Assembly (NCBI GenBank): GCA_030765065.1 | Contig: CM060990.1 | Location: 284,235,341 to 284,299,340, forward strand | Length of the DNA stretch: 64,000 nucleotides | From: Deroplatys truncata | Taxonomy: Eukaryota > Arthropoda > Insecta > Mantodea > Mantidae | Reading direction: 5' to 3' | Part shown: piece after piece, positions 12,935 through 24,844 of the stretch | How the letters are laid out: each line of letters begins with the position of its first letter | Numbering within the stretch: the first letter of the stretch is position 1 | Made by a program: the position numbers and the translations under genes | Notes under the pieces: generated by a model | The model's database searches: none | What the model saw: the letters and a program-made list of their open reading frames with translations, nothing else | Told to the model about the DNA's origin: nothing

Positions 12935-13271
12935 AATTTAAGTTGAGACGGTACAATATCTCCAAGACTAAGCGTTGTAGAAAGAAATGTCTTGAATAAA
13001 ACTTGCTTGATATAATGGGGGAAAGTAAATGCGAGTAGTCGTGTTTTATTTCAAGGACATTGCGATGGTCAATTTAGGGTCAATTTAATTTGATACTAAT
13101 TTAGGCTCCCATTTAAAAACATTAATTGACCCTAAACTGACCATGATAACTCTTTCCAAACAAAACACGGCCAATGATGTTTACATTCCCCCATAATATC
13201 AGGCAGCTATCATTAAAGACATTTCTTTCTACAACGTTAGTTTTGGAGATATTGTACAGTCTCAACTTAAA
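12935..13271. repeat. Foldback repeat with arms of about 150 bp
   Basis: The segment 12935-13085 is repeated in inverted orientation at 13119-13271, separated by a loop of roughly 30 bases. Shared strings include acaatatctccaa, cgttgtagaaagaaatgtct, tatgggggaa and tttagggtcaatt in one arm, and their reverse complements in the other. Arms are imperfect with small indels. The right end abuts ggttcaccctgtat, resembling the common insect 'acagggtga' repeat end. It codes for nothing; it is a MITE-like foldback or two copies of one repeat inserted tail-to-tail. Confidence 0.8.
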
Positions 13272-13339
13272 TGGTTCACCCTGTATATGAAGACGTTTAT
13301 GGAATAAGGGTCTCAACCTCATTCAGTCATCCAAGTCGC

Positions 13340-13625
13340 GGATGGTCTCATGATGTTTGGTTTTGTTTAATGGATGGTTACGAGGTAGCGGGTTCAAACC
13401 TGGCGGAGGGCGATGGATTTCTTCGGGCGTAAAATTCTTAACATGGCTTCCTTCAGAAGGGAGGTAAATTCAGTTGTCCAGTGTAGCAGATCTACGGCAC
13501 ATAAAAGAACCTCAATCCTGATAAAGTGGCCCAGCAAACTTTCTGACCTTTCACTCTTTCATGCCCAATGTAGAATTGGACGCTAAGAACCATATCAGTT
13601 AAATAGCTTCTATGAATAAACCTCA
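13340..13625 (+). repeat. SINE-A copy 1 (tRNA-derived)
   Basis: Shares the body of three other copies in this window. It has a B-box-like gcgggttcaaacctggc at 13389-13405, then cggagggcgatgga, a body containing acggcacataaaagaacctc and cctgataaag, and an end with gacgctaagaaccat and a short A/T tail. The A-box region upstream is degraded. No clear target-site duplication was found. Confidence 0.75.
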
Positions 13626-13682
13626 GTTCAATTCTAAACCCCTCATTTGCGTTATCAACCAGCACAATTAGGTCGTAAGATA

Positions 13683-14161
13683 TTGCGCCCGCGCGCACGA
13701 ATTACCTACTGGCCGGCCGTACCGAGTGTAAGCTCGCTCACCTATCTGGTCGGCTGTGTGTGTATATTGGCCGGATCCCCTCCAGGACAATAAACGTGCA
13801 GAACTATAACCATTGTTGCCGCTTCCCCGCGCCAGAGGATTCATTTGGGTCGTTTGAGTAGCTTCCGCTTTTAGAAGACTTCTCTTTGTATGCGGATTCA
13901 CATAAGGGACTGCTCTTGCTCGGAAGTTAAGATCAGTTCTGTTACTTTAGACGTTACGAATTGAAAAGTGGGCGGCAAAAGTGGTGTCAGTGCAGTTCAG
14001 TCGTGACTTGTGATTCAACAGCTCATTTGTGAGCTGTGATTCCACGGAATAATTTGTTGCGTTCTAAGTGTGTGCCTAAAGTGACCCAAGTGTAACGTTT
14101 GTGCTGCGCTGAGTGCTTAAGTGATAAATAGACTGTTTCGCAGTCAGCAACTGATGTTACA
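13683..14161 (+). repeat. 5' LTR (probably truncated) of a Ty3/gypsy element
   Basis: The segment is non-coding, lies immediately upstream of a gag-pol body, and aligns by eye with a second LTR-like block at 21060-21759. Shared strings include gccgcttcc, gaaaagtg, gacttgtgattca-like text, caagtgtaacgtttgtgct and taagNgataaata. It ends in tgttaca, after which ggtgttaggaacggga resembles a degraded tRNA primer-binding site. The 5' portion seen in the second block is absent, so the left edge is uncertain. Confidence 0.6.
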
Positions 14162-14211
14162 CCGGTGTTAGGAACGGGATATAAAAGCCAAGATTTTGAC
14201 AGCAGGTAAAG

Positions 14212-15205
14212 ATGGGGAATGAAATAGTGACAGTGAGTTCCGCGATGGAGAACATGGGAAGTGAAGTAACAACTGTTACTTCCGCAATGGAGACGATCGG
14301 GGAGAAAGTGGAATCTAGAATGGAGCAGATGTAGGAGCAAATGGAATTCGGGATGGAGAAAATGTAGGCAGGAATAAGACGGAAACTTCCAAGACGGAGC
14401 TATCAACCAAAGTGGACGAACAACTGGCCGGCGTAGAAGAGCTCGGCGTTAATGTGAAAGACCTTGGTCAACAAGATAACACACTGGAGGATTTTGAGAA
14501 AGAGCTTAGCGCCATAGAGGACCTCGGGGAACGGCTTAGCGTCCTGCATGGAAGAATCGACGGCGGCGCCAAGGAGTTTAACGCCACGGTGGAAGGAATC
14601 CATGGCGGAAGACTTAAGCACTTGAAAGGACGAGACGCCAGACGCAACACACCAGCGTGTGACCCACCCAAATACGACGGAACATCAACTTTCAATAACT
14701 TCCGCCAACAATTCGCCGCCGTCACCGCCCACAACCGATGCTCAGCAGAGAAGGAACCCACACGGATGATAGTCAGTTTCCAGGAACGAGCAGCAGAAGT
14801 TCTGTATCCGATTCCGACGGCAACGGTGTCCGGAGACTCTTGGAGGCACTCGGAAACCAGTTCGAAAATCATCGCTTGGCCGCAGTCTATCGTAGTCAGC
14901 TCAAGTCAACTCTGCAACAGACAGGAGGGACGCTACAGGAGTACGCCCTAACAATTAAACGACCGGCGAAGAAAGCTCTGGTGAACTTCCTGCCTAGTTA
15001 CGTGTCCCAGGAAGATGCCTCCTCCTTTGTCGATGGGGTGCGTGACGAGATACGACAGTATCTGTTCCTCGGTGAGTACAAGACAATTCACGAGTCGCTG
15101 AAAGCAGCGTTGAGGATGGAGGTGGCCAAGGTAACAGCAGCACCTCCCTCGAAGACCAGGCGTAGTGGGTACAACGAGGACGGAGGATCAACCGAAGGAT
15201 ATTGA
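14212..15205 (+). pseudogene. Gypsy gag remnant
   Basis: The ATG at 14212 starts a short frame of repeating heptad-like sequence (MGNEIVTVSSAMENMGSE) that is soon stopped. Reading continues in a frame from 14412 (VEELGVNVKDLGQQDNTLED, then CDPPKYDGTSTFNNFRQQFA). The last phrase is typical of the start of the gypsy capsid domain, where a proline-rich lead is followed by a Trp or Phe-rich helix. A frameshift near 14830 moves the rest to another frame (TLQEYALTIKRPAKKAL, ending at 15205) that includes the capsid C-terminal helices. I saw no zinc knuckle. Gag would form the particle in which the element is reverse transcribed; this copy cannot. Confidence 0.72.
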
Positions 15206-15306
15206 CGAAGATCTTCGAGACGGTGAGAAACGAAAAAGTACTGTCGTGGCGAGGAGCACGTCGAGCCGGCATCCCCACGCCCTCGAGTGACGCCTCGTGA
15301 AGTAGA

Positions 15307-15591
15307 ATGGATGACATTCTCGTCGGAGACAAGGGATTACAAGGGAAGTTGTGCCGGGCACTGGTGGACACAGGTGTAACTGTGACCGTAATCAGACATG
15401 ACATGGTGAAGGACTTGCCATCAAGGAACCCAAATCCACCCTACCAGCTAGTGACGCATCGAGCAATACTTTTCCGGATGAAGAAGACCCTGTTTGTGTT
15501 GATCATGGGACGATGCACGTTAATACTGCGTGTTCATAGCACGGGATGCCGAGGATGTAATACTGGGACTGGATGCACTCAGGACCCATGA
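15307..15591 (+). pseudogene. Gypsy aspartic protease remnant
   Basis: The frame contains LCRALVDTGVTVTVIRHDMV, the retropepsin active-site loop D-T/S-G with following hydrophobic strand; here it reads DTG. The flap region is not clearly preserved and the frame shifts near 15540, where SIARDAEDVILGLD-like text continues in the next frame (the conserved I-L-G-x-D motif of these proteases). In an intact element it would cut Gag-Pol into its parts. Confidence 0.7.
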
Positions 15592-16229
15592 AACGACGGT
15601 CGACGTTGGCACGAGTGTGTTACGGCTCGACCGAGGCGAGTTGACGCTCTGGAGCCCCAACGAACATCCGGAGATCTTCAGGGTGACCCTGATGGCGGAT
15701 GCAGTTGTGTCCTCAAGAAGCGAGGTGGTTGTGAGGGCGCATTTGAAAGGCCAACGATCAAGGAACCTGGTTTTGGAGCGAAGACATCATTGGATTAATT
15801 ATGCGTTGGCAGAGCATTGCTGCCTTACCAGGAAGAAGTACCTGTGAGACTGCCAAATACATCAGACAACAACCAGAAACTACGGGTCGAAACTTAGTTG
15901 GGGAAATCCGAGCCAGCTACGAGTATATCGCCGTGCTACGGATTCGAGGAGTCAGCACCATCGCAAGAGTTGGGGCCCCGGCTGGAAGAATTACTAAAGA
16001 GGACGACCTACGTGAGCACGGCGCTACTGGATAGCATCCGGCATCTACTTAGACAATACCAGTCTGCCCTCAGGCAAGGAGGCGGGGATTACGCACGCAT
16101 CTACCAAGTACTCCACAATGTCGACATCGGAGTAGCCCGACCTTTTCGGAAACCACCAAGACGTCTTCCTCTGGCGAAGCAATCGGAGGTACGATAAATT
16201 CTGGGGGACCCGTGGTCTAGGGAAATTAT

Positions 16230-17250
16230 AAAGATTCCGACAGCCTTTGATTCTCCCTGTCGTCCTGATGATGGAGAACGACGAACTACGGTTCTTGGTG
16301 AGCTATAGGAAGCTGAATGCTGTCACTCGAAAGTACCATTTTCCCTTACCATGGATTGACGGATTGGATCTGAAATCGGATACTCGCTACTATTCCCTTA
16401 GGCAAAGGGAAGACCGCATTCACGACAGGCCAATGGCTTAGGCAGTTTACAGTTGTACACTTTGACCTCTGCAAAGCGCCAGCTATATTATGGAGTCATT
16501 GATGAGAAGGTTGACTTACGTCGCCTACCTGCTATACCTGGACTACATCATCGTCATTGACAGCACCTTCGAAGACAATCGCGAAAACTTCCAAGTTATC
16601 ACACAGACTGCAAGCAGCCAACCTGAACCTGGGCGCGAAGAAGTGTCAACTCTTGTGCAAGGAGGTTAACAACTTGGGCCATATAGTCTCACCAAATGGA
16701 GTGGTCACGGACCCGCAGAAGGCTCAAGCTGTGAGAGATTGGTCCTGCTCGAAAGATAAACGAGAGTTGCGCGGTTTTCTGAACCGATGCAGATAATATC
16801 GCCGGTTCCTCAAAGGCTTCTCCAACATCCCGAAGCATTTCATCACTCATCTTACGGAGGAACAATGACCTTACATGTGTAAAGAATAGGCCGAAAGCGC
16901 GCTTCATGCACTTAAACCAGCAATCTGCAGTGCGCCTGTTTCAAGTTTTCCAAAACTGGGCGGCGACTTCATCGCGGACAATCTCGATAGCGACAGTGAT
17001 ATTGGAGGCGCACTATACCAGGTTTAGGGAGGGTAGGAGCGGTTGTTGCATACAGCAGCAAGACGCGCTCTAAGACGGAAAACAGCAGCTGCGTTTCTTG
17101 GCATATGCCTCTGGCGGTACTGAAGGCGCTGGGGCACTTCCATAAGTACCTGTACGGTCAACCGTTCTACCTGAGGACTGACTATTTCACCGTCACCTAG
17201 CTCTTGAGGTTTAACAACCTGGAGTGCAAGAAAGCCCGTTGGATATAGAG
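16230..17250 (+). pseudogene. Gypsy reverse transcriptase and RNase H remnant
   Basis: LRFLVSYRKLNAVTRKYHFPLP (near 16285-16350) is the conserved RT block where the normal motif is R-F-C-V-D-Y-R-x-L-N; the Asp is replaced by Ser. The catalytic YLDD box near 16535 reads YLDYIIVI, losing its second Asp. Further on, LGAKKCQLLCKEVNNLGHIVS and GVVTDPQKAQAVRDW match the thumb region. The RNase H start is recognisable near 16967-17020 as DNLDSDSDIGGALYQ. Several frameshifts and stops make it inactive. Confidence 0.85.
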
Positions 17251-17639
17251 GCTTCAACAATAGAACATCACATAGGAATATCGGAGCCGCTCCAATTCGG
17301 ATGCCATGTCAAAAGGTCGGTGCCCAGTGAAGTGCGGCCTCTGCACTGAGATGGAGAGGGAGTTCGCCGCTGCTCGCTGCGTGATTTTGGTGGTGTCCTT
17401 GAATGGATGGGTTAACGCAGGCCAATGAGGGCGTAGCTAGCGGACGCCCACTTGGGGCCGCTCCTGGGAGAAGTAGAGGCAGGGAATCCGAGATGGGAAC
17501 ACATCGTAGGGGTAGTGTGAATAAGTCGTATTGGGCCCAATGAGAGTCACTGAAATCCAAGGATGGTGAGCTGTTCAGAGTTTGGAAATCACCTAACTGG
17601 AAGTCCCAGAGGGAGCAGCTGATCCTTCCTCGGAGTAAG

Positions 17640-18720
17640 ATGACGGAAACCCCAGAGGAAGTACATGCGGCGACTTCTGGCGGATGTCTTGCACCCAATC
17701 GAACAATCGACAAGCTCCGAGAAAGGTACTACTGTTTGAAACTTCGGTGGACGCTGAGAAGTGGTGCCACCAATGTCATGTGTGTGTGTGTGGCGAGTCG
17801 CTGTCCACACACTAGTAGCCGGAGTCACATGCAGCATTAGAACGCGGGAACACCCTTTGAACTCACCGCTATTGATATAGCTGGACCGTTCCCTGTGCCT
17901 GACAGGGATAACAGGTACCTTTTGGTAGTCATGGATTACTTTACAAAGTGGTCGGAGGTGTGCGCCAATCCTAACCTAGAGGCTAATACAATAGCGGACT
18001 GCCTCGTGGAAGAACTGATATGCAGCTTTGGGATACCGTTAGAGCTACACGGTCATCAGGGCACCAACTTCGAGTCGCACCTAATGAGGGAGCCACTGGA
18101 TCCACTTGGAGTGCACAAGACGTGCACAGCGCCTCTCCACTCGCAGTCAGACGGCATGGTCGAGCGGTATATCAAGACGTTTGTGAAGCATCTGGTGAAG
18201 GTCGTGAAAAATAACCAGAGTGACTGGAATTACAGTGCGCTGCTTTTCTTGCTGGCCTACCGCTCGTCACCGCACTACACTTTCGGGCCAACACCAGCCA
18301 GCTTGGTCTTCGGAAGAGAGTTGAGTCTCCCATGCAACCTGAGTTTGGGAGTCCCCCTAGGGCGGAACAGCCAGCAATCGACTACATGGAGAACCTCGTG
18401 AACAGCCTTTACGGTATACGCGGGATGGCCCGTCAACACATCGAAGTAGACAGGACCGGACAAAGACTCGTTACGAACGCCAAGCCCACAGCCGATGTTT
18501 CCACAGGATGATTTGATGTGGCTGTATCGCCATACCCGGACATGGGACGTTGCCCCAAGCTTCAGCGACCATGGCAAGGACCTTAGCGCGTGGTGAACAG
18601 GATCTATGATGTAATCTAGAAGTCATCAGTTTGGAGCAAAATAACTTCGGAGCGGGTATGCTCGTCGCTTTGGAGGGTCGGGAGCAACGGAGTGAGCAAG
18701 GAGGGGAAGCGCATGCCGAC
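17640..18720 (+). pseudogene. Gypsy integrase remnant
   Basis: A 168-codon frame at 17895-18401 covers most of the integrase core: YLLVVMDYFTKWSEV holds the first catalytic Asp, and HSQSDGMVERYIKTFVKHL the catalytic Glu. The second Asp is lost: the region normally S-D-Q-G reads HGHQGTNFESHL. The N-terminal zinc-binding segment upstream (17700-17830) is frame-broken but has CHQCHV-like spacing. The C-terminal tail, beyond 18401, continues in another frame (MARQHIEVDRTGQ). The missing Asp alone would abolish integration. Confidence 0.85.
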
Positions 18721-18756
18721 ATGCATACCGAAGGTCAGTGGTGATCGACGACTCTG

Positions 18757-20648
18757 ATGTTATTCTCGCACTACGTTACGTTCAAGGCTAATCAAAACAT
18801 AATCGTCCAATCACTATGGAAGGCAGATCAGCGCAACGTGGGCCATCGACACCAACAACTTTCAATCTTTCATGGGAGGAAATGTGTAAGCAAAAACATC
18901 AGAAAGATCTTTAATATGCAAAAAAATATTAAATCATATTAAAAAAATGTAATCTGCAACGTCATTACTCCTCTTGTCATGCCAACAAGTATGATAAATA
19001 TGAAGGTCGGGAAAGGACTTCTTTATTAGAAGAGCTAAAAAACAACACGTGGCATGAGGTACATAAAGTTAGTATTATCTTGCAGCTGATTTACTACTAC
19101 AATGTTTGATAAATGTTACCAGATACGATTAATATTTTTAAAATGTTTATATGTACTTTTAACAGGAGGATATACATGCCTGTGAACCTGCTGTATGGGC
19201 CAGCTGCAAGATTGCTTTGGAGATAGGGCGTACTTTGCGACCTTTCAGTGAAGGTTCGTTTGTGAAAGATTGTGTACTTCTGGCAGCTGAGGCAGCTTGT
19301 CCAGAACAAGTAAGTGATTTTCAATCCATAGCTTATCCCCTTCTACAATTATGCGCGACGGATAAAGGACCTAGCTGTTGATGCTCAGTGCCAGTTGACC
19401 AGCATTACAAACGATTTTATAGCATATTCATTGGCCATAGACGACCGCATTAATGACACCTCCCAACATCCGTTTTATCAGAGGTATTGAGGTAAGTGAT
19501 ATTGAGGTAAGGGAACAACTGTTGGATATCGTGTCAATGAAACACTCTACAATTAGTTTTATATATTTTAAAACCTCGAACTGACAGTTCAGAGGTTTGG
19601 CCTCTCAGGGGGAAACCGGTGTCTACTGCAACGGAAGGTTTAGCTGCAATGTGTGGGAAGAATGCAGGAATGGTAGGACGTCTCCGAAATGAATTAAAAG
19701 AAATGAAAGTACTACGCGATTTTCTGGCTGTGCACTGCATCGTGCATCAAGAAAATCTGTGTGAAAAACAGATTCAACTTGGAACTGTTATGTCTGTAGT
19801 TACTAAAACTACCAACTTTATATGATCAAAAGGACCGAACCATAGAGAGTTTCTAGAGCTTCTGGCGGACATTGAAATTGAATATGGCGATATTCCTTAT
19901 TTTACAGAAGTGCAATGATTAAGTAGAGGTAATGTTTTACGTCGCTTCTATGCCCTCAGGAAAGAAATAGCTCTGTTCATTGAAATGCAAAATCAATCAT
20001 AATAATAATTATGATAATTATAATTAATAATTTTTAGAAGAGCTGAACAATGCAAAATGGATACGGGATTTAGCATTTCTAGTGCATCTCACTGGGCACC
20101 TTAATTATCTTAAATCTTACTTACTAGGCAGAGGTTCTACAATTATTCACCTCTTTGATCGTATAAAAGGCTTTCAAAGAAAACTGCAGTTGTAGAAACG
20201 TCAGTTTTCCAGTAACAATACAGTACATTTTCCCAGTTTGACTGCAGAGTTGTCTTTACCGTCAAATGAACCTGGTGCAACGTTAGAAGTATATGTAGAT
20301 GTGTTAAGGAAACTAGACGATGAGTTTGAGAATAGGTTCCAAGATATTCAGGTATTCATCAGGGTGTTTGCTGCGCCCTTCTCAGTAGATGTAAGCACTA
20401 TTAGACCAGCATTGCAACTAGAATTTATTGACTTACAGTACGACACTGAAATGAAAGATAGGTTCAAAAGCACAAATAATTTGACAGAATTTTATGTTCG
20501 TTTTCCACAAGAAAGATTCTCTAGGTTGCACAAACATAATGCAAATATTTTAAGCATGTTCGGATCGATTTATTTGTGCGAACAACTCTTTCCATTAGTG
20601 AAGATTTTAAATCTAGGCACAGAAGCAGGCTCGCCGATCAAAACTTGA
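18757..20648 (+). pseudogene. hAT transposase remnant, GTF2IRD2/ZBED-like
   Basis: Plus-strand fragments match, in order, the hAT-derived GTF2IRD2-like group. RTLRPFSEGSFVKDCVL (around 19225-19275) is followed by EAACPEQ. GLAAMCGKNAGMVGRLRNEL (19630-19690) is next, then HCIVHQENLCEKQIQLG (19735-19785) and VTKTTNFI. YGDIPYFTEVQ and NVLRRFYALRKEIALF (about 19885-19985) follow. The last 136-codon frame (20238-20648) carries the C-terminal dimerisation segment with LQLEFIDLQYD and LSMFGSIYLCEQLFPLVK. Frames change several times. The remnant sits between a gypsy body and an LTR-like block, as if it had inserted into or beside that element. Terminal repeats were not found. Confidence 0.82.
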
Positions 20649-21059
20649 AATATGCATTGTGCTTGCTAGTGCGCAAGTGATAGTGCCAAACATTAATATA
20701 ATTATGTCTAAAAGAGCCCAAACGCCCCATGGAGTAGATGTACACTAATAATGCATTGTAGTTTGTTTTCTTTTTAGTCAAGGTGATCAAATGTGCATGT
20801 GTGTTTCTTTAATTCCAATAAAAATAACGTATAATAAATGACAACCCAACCTTTATTTTCTTAAACAAATGAAAGTAACCCAATACCTTAGATCGCTAAC
20901 GCCATGTAAATTAATTTATTCAGGAAATACTGTATAGTGCTATTTTGTTTCTTACGTTCATCAATAATGTTTTCCCCTACAGTTCTATAATCTCTTTCAT
21001 ATAAACCACGCTTAAATAAGTATAATATGCACAAACGAATTCACATGTTAGCATTAACT
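20649..21059. other. hAT 3' flank, no gene
   Basis: AT-rich sequence following the hAT stop codon, with aataaa-type signals around 20817-20835; no further coding sequence seen. Confidence 0.45.
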
Positions 21060-21759
21060 GCGCGTGGTTACTAGAAGTACCGCCACTGTATGCACGAAGC
21101 TTGACTGCTGCTTCGTTGCCGCGCGGTATCCATTCGTCCCGAGTGGAGCAGGTGGCGTCTGCTCCCTAGAGCACGGTGGTGATGGCTTCTGGTGTAGTCT
21201 ACTGCATCCAGAAACTGCCCAGTGGGAAGATGTTGGTGATACACCTAGAGCCTCTAATCCACTATGACAGTGGTGGTCGGGACTATCAGTCCTGAGGAGG
21301 GAGCAATTGGATTGCACGCGCAAAATAAGTATGACCTGGCGGGGAGAGCACAACCCGACTTGCCTACCTGGCCGGCTGGTTCTGGTTAATGGCTGGTCCC
21401 CTTCAGTACAACAGCCATTGTGTGCCGCTTCCCAGCTGCAGAGTACTCTGGGCCATTTCGAGTCCGTTCTGCTTCTAGAAGGTTCCACTTTGCATGTGAG
21501 GCTATGTAAGGGATTGTTCTTTCCCGGGAGTTGAGTTGAGTTGGGTTCTGTTAGTTACGAAGTGAAAAGTGACAGTGACAATGCATTTCAGTTGTGAGTT
21601 GTGACTCAGCAGATCAGTGTGAGCTATAATTCGATGGAATACTTAGTTGTGTTCCGAATGTGTGCTAAAGGTGACTCAAGTGTAACGTTTGTGCTACGCT
21701 GGGTACCTAAGGGATAAATAAAATGTGTCTCGCAGCAACTGCTATTCTCATTTGTTACA
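21060..21759 (+). repeat. LTR-like block related to the 5' LTR at 13.7-14.2 kb
   Basis: The distal 430 bases (about 21340-21759) align by eye with 13683-14161. Shared strings include ctacctggccggctgg versus ctatctggtcggctg, and caagtgtaacgtttgtgct is identical in both. Both end in tgttaca. It has an additional 5' part of about 280 bp absent from the first block. It could be the 3' LTR of the degraded gypsy element, displaced by the hAT, or a solo LTR of a sister subfamily. The visible divergence is large for LTRs of one insertion. Confidence 0.6.
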
Positions 21760-22826
21760 ATGTCAAGCGTTGAATAAAGATACCCTAACTCCATAAATTA
21801 GGATATTACCACAGTCATTTGTGTCAGAAACACCAGCATCTACCTGGCCCCAGGTTACCTGTAACTCATCTATAGTTCGCATTTTATGAAGTTTTATTAA
21901 GAAATTGCATAAATCGTTTGAAATATGCCGACCAATATAACAAGATAATTGAATTTTTTCCCGCGATTCCTATGGTGCTATTATTTTCCAGATATCTTCA
22001 GCAATAAACGAATAAAGAGAAATAGAAGCATATTGTATGCAATAATCAATATATGTGTCAATTACAAGCTTATGAAAAATAACCAAGTGACCTATACATT
22101 GTTCAGAAAGGAGCGAAGTAGGAGGAGTGAGAGGAGAGATTCAGAGAGTGCGAGGAAGTAGAAATGCTTGCATCAAATGAATTACACATTGTTCATTAAA
22201 ATATATTGAAACGCAGCAACTACATGGGCGCACAAGTTCAGAGGGAGCGAAATAGAAATGGAGAGAGGTGGCGGGAGAGAGAGGTAGAGGTAGCGAGATA
22301 GATTAAAAGTCCACACACACTCTTACATATACACCCACACGCAAGCCTACTTACATATATCAATACATATCGGTACTGATACATACACACAGCGAATATT
22401 ATCTGGATTTCGGCTTCATCAAATGTGGCATTGCTCCTACACGCTAGCCTTGCTTGAATAAACAGATTGATTCCTTGTATCTCTAAGCGGATCTTAAATA
22501 AAACGTAATACTAGCTAATGTGAATATATCGCTATTTCAACAATTATAATAATGCATAAAATGCAATCACATACGGGGTCATAACATACACATTTGCCCA
22601 CAGTCAAATCTCTCATTCAGGCTTTGGCTACACAGCTTATTATTCAGAGCCATATGCTGTGCGATTGAAAAAAAAGGAAAAGTTTAAGAATGAATACCAG
22701 ACATTACGAAAATGAAGAAATGTAACTATCTATTGAACCCCTTATCTCTTAATTCCCAAACAGTGCTAGGCTGGCATACAAGCTATATTAAATGAAAAAT
22801 CGAAATCCTATAGCGGATGGGGAATA
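21760..22826. other. No gene; purine-rich and CA-rich tracts
   Basis: Contains an irregular GA-rich tract (about 22107-22165 and 22238-22300) followed by a CACACA/ATACACAC tract (22311-22395). No coding similarity seen. Confidence 0.5.
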
Positions 22827-24129
22827 CGAGGCGTATTCCAAAACTAAGGTCCGTTTGGTCATAACAACAACATCGCTCATGAGACAAGGTTTTTATTGAC
22901 AGTAATATGTGCCTACATATATACTTTATTTTTCCACCTAACAGCCGTTCATATCTATACACTTGCTGTAACGCTGCACCAGCTTCTTTAACCCCTCGGC
23001 ATAGAAGTGTGCTGCCTGTGGATAGAACCAGTTAGTAAAGTTCGTCTTGAGTTGATCGTCGGCTTAAAATCGTTGTCCACCTAGCCACCGTTTCAAATGC
23101 AAGAGAAGGAATTAATCGCTTGTTGCAAGGTCGGGACTGTACGAAGGGTGGTCAAAGAGTTACAAACGAAAATCTTGAATCTTCTTTTTGGTTCTGACAG
23201 CGATGCGCGGGCGTGCGTTGTAGTACAGGAGGATGATGCCAGACGACAGCTTCCCGCGGCATCGATTTTGGATCGCACGTCTCAGTTTGGTAAGCGTTGC
23301 ACAGTGCACGTCAGATGTAATTGATTGTTGATCCACGGACAATGAAATCAATCAAAAGAATGCCCTTTTCCTCCCAAAACAAGGTAGCCATCATTTTGCG
23401 CGTCATGTGTGGCGACTGCTTACAATTTTTTGGTTTGGGTGAACTGGAACGGCGCCATTGCATTGACGGTTTCGATTCGGTGCTGGTGTACACTATCCAT
23501 GTCTCGTCGCCCGCAACAATGTGGAAAACAAATTCATCTCTAACTTTTCTATAGCGCTCCAAATACTGTCGTGCACTACGCATTCTTTGCTCTTTGTGCT
23601 GACCGGTGAGCAGTTTTGCCAACTACCTCGCACAAGGTTTCCGATATCCAAGCTGTTCAGTGACAATCCTGCAAAGTGACGTACGAGCAACGGTTGGGAA
23701 TTCTTCAGCCAGACCACTAATCGTCAAACGCCGATCACTTCGAAGTTTTTGGTTCACTTGCTCAATGATGTCGTCTGTCCAAATACTAGGCCTACCATTC
23801 CACTGTTCAACGTGCACATTTGCGCAGCCGTTTGTCACTCATTATTTCCGGTCCATACACGAGGTATAAGTCACGATGGATGTCCACAGCTGACGATCCT
23901 TTTGCCAGCAAAAATCTAATCACAACACGCACTTCACAACTGGTGGGATCTACGATTGTCGCGGCCATTGCGATCTACTCTCACCAACTGGAAAACGCCT
24001 ACTGCGTCACACCAACACTGCGGTAGGTTCCTCAGGAGTCGGTAGACAGCGCTGCAGGCGTGAAACGTCATTGAGACCTACCATCTGCTAAATATTGTTC
24101 ACTGGACCGTAGTTTTGGAATACGCCTCG
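22827..24129 (-). mobile_element. Full-length mariner element, second family
   Basis: A 1303-bp element, a typical mariner length, with 26-bp terminal inverted repeats differing at one position: the left end begins cgaggcgtattccaaaacta and the reversed right end begins identically. TA flanks the left end; the right flank reads tc, probably mutated. The transposase is on the minus strand. It belongs to a different mariner family from the one at 11.4-12.6 kb. Confidence 0.93.
22942..23968 (-). pseudogene. Mariner transposase with stops and a lost catalytic Asp
   Basis: The start at 23968 reads MAATIVDPTSCEVRVVIRFL, the characteristic N-terminus of this mariner group, followed by VYGPEIMSDKRLRKCAR and a stop. 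In a shifted frame come GRPSIWTDDIIEQVNQKLRS (second helix-turn-helix) and FHIVAGDETWIVYTSTESK with the first catalytic Asp. The second catalytic block, normally H-D-N-A-R, reads LYYNARPR, so this Asp is gone. The third is recognisable as DHPSYSPDLATSD near 23120-23080, immediately followed by a stop. The end near 22942 has LVQRYSKCIDMNG. Inactive. Confidence 0.9.
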
Positions 24130-24844
24130 TCATATACGCCGTTGTATCCAGGAACTATATATTCCTTGCATTACATATTCAACAATTTTTGCGCTAAATA
24201 TAAATGCAAATTCCTTTTTCAGAAAATGAAAATAAAACATCCGTGGAAGAAAGTTTTCTCCCGCTAAGCCGTATCTTAGCAGTACTCCCATGTCTAACGG
24301 TAAACTTTCATTAACACTCCAGAAAGGATGTTTGGATCTCCAAAGGTATAAAAACTCTGTAATACATTAAAGGGGTGTGTGATATTCCATACTGCTTTCT
24401 TGAAAGGAAATATTCTACCCAATAAAAACATCAATTGAATAAGATACAAATAAAGAAGGAACTGTTATTAACAATGACAGAAGCATGCATTTATCGCTTA
24501 GTTTGTTGACTTGATGGGAGAGACTACAGCAGCAGCTCCAGTTATGCTCCAGTTATTTTGGCGGTGATGGCTTCGGGATTACCTTAATCATCTCCAGCAA
24601 CGCTCAATTGGGTGACCGCTACTCCAGGCGTGACTCCGGGTACGGTAGTCATTCTGAAGGAACATAACTTCCTGCCACTGCTCTAGAATTTGGCAGTAGT
24701 TGAAGTACATTTAGACATAGCCAGATTAGTGTGTGTGGCCACTATTCGTACATCGAGTAAAGTCTTGAAGAGATCTATTGTGAATCTTGGCCCGCTTCCC
24801 TCTGAAGCCTATTTATCACTAAGTCCTTACACATTCCTTTGAGT
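24130..24844. other. No gene seen
   Basis: Unremarkable sequence with no recognisable coding similarity, tandem structure or RNA gene. Confidence 0.5.

Larger units (their letters stand above)
14162..18740 (+). mobile_element. Ty3/gypsy LTR retrotransposon, degraded internal region
   Basis: Ordered remnants of gag, protease, reverse transcriptase, RNase H and integrase run left to right on the plus strand, the order that defines Ty3/gypsy (integrase after RNase H). Every domain is broken by frameshifts or stops and key catalytic residues are lost. Its 3' LTR is not directly adjacent: a hAT remnant occupies 18.76-20.65 kb and an LTR-like block lies beyond it. Confidence 0.88.

Noticed and set aside
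17309..17713. 134-codon minus-strand frame inside the gypsy element
   Set aside because: Antisense to the degraded RNase H-integrase region, with no known domain.
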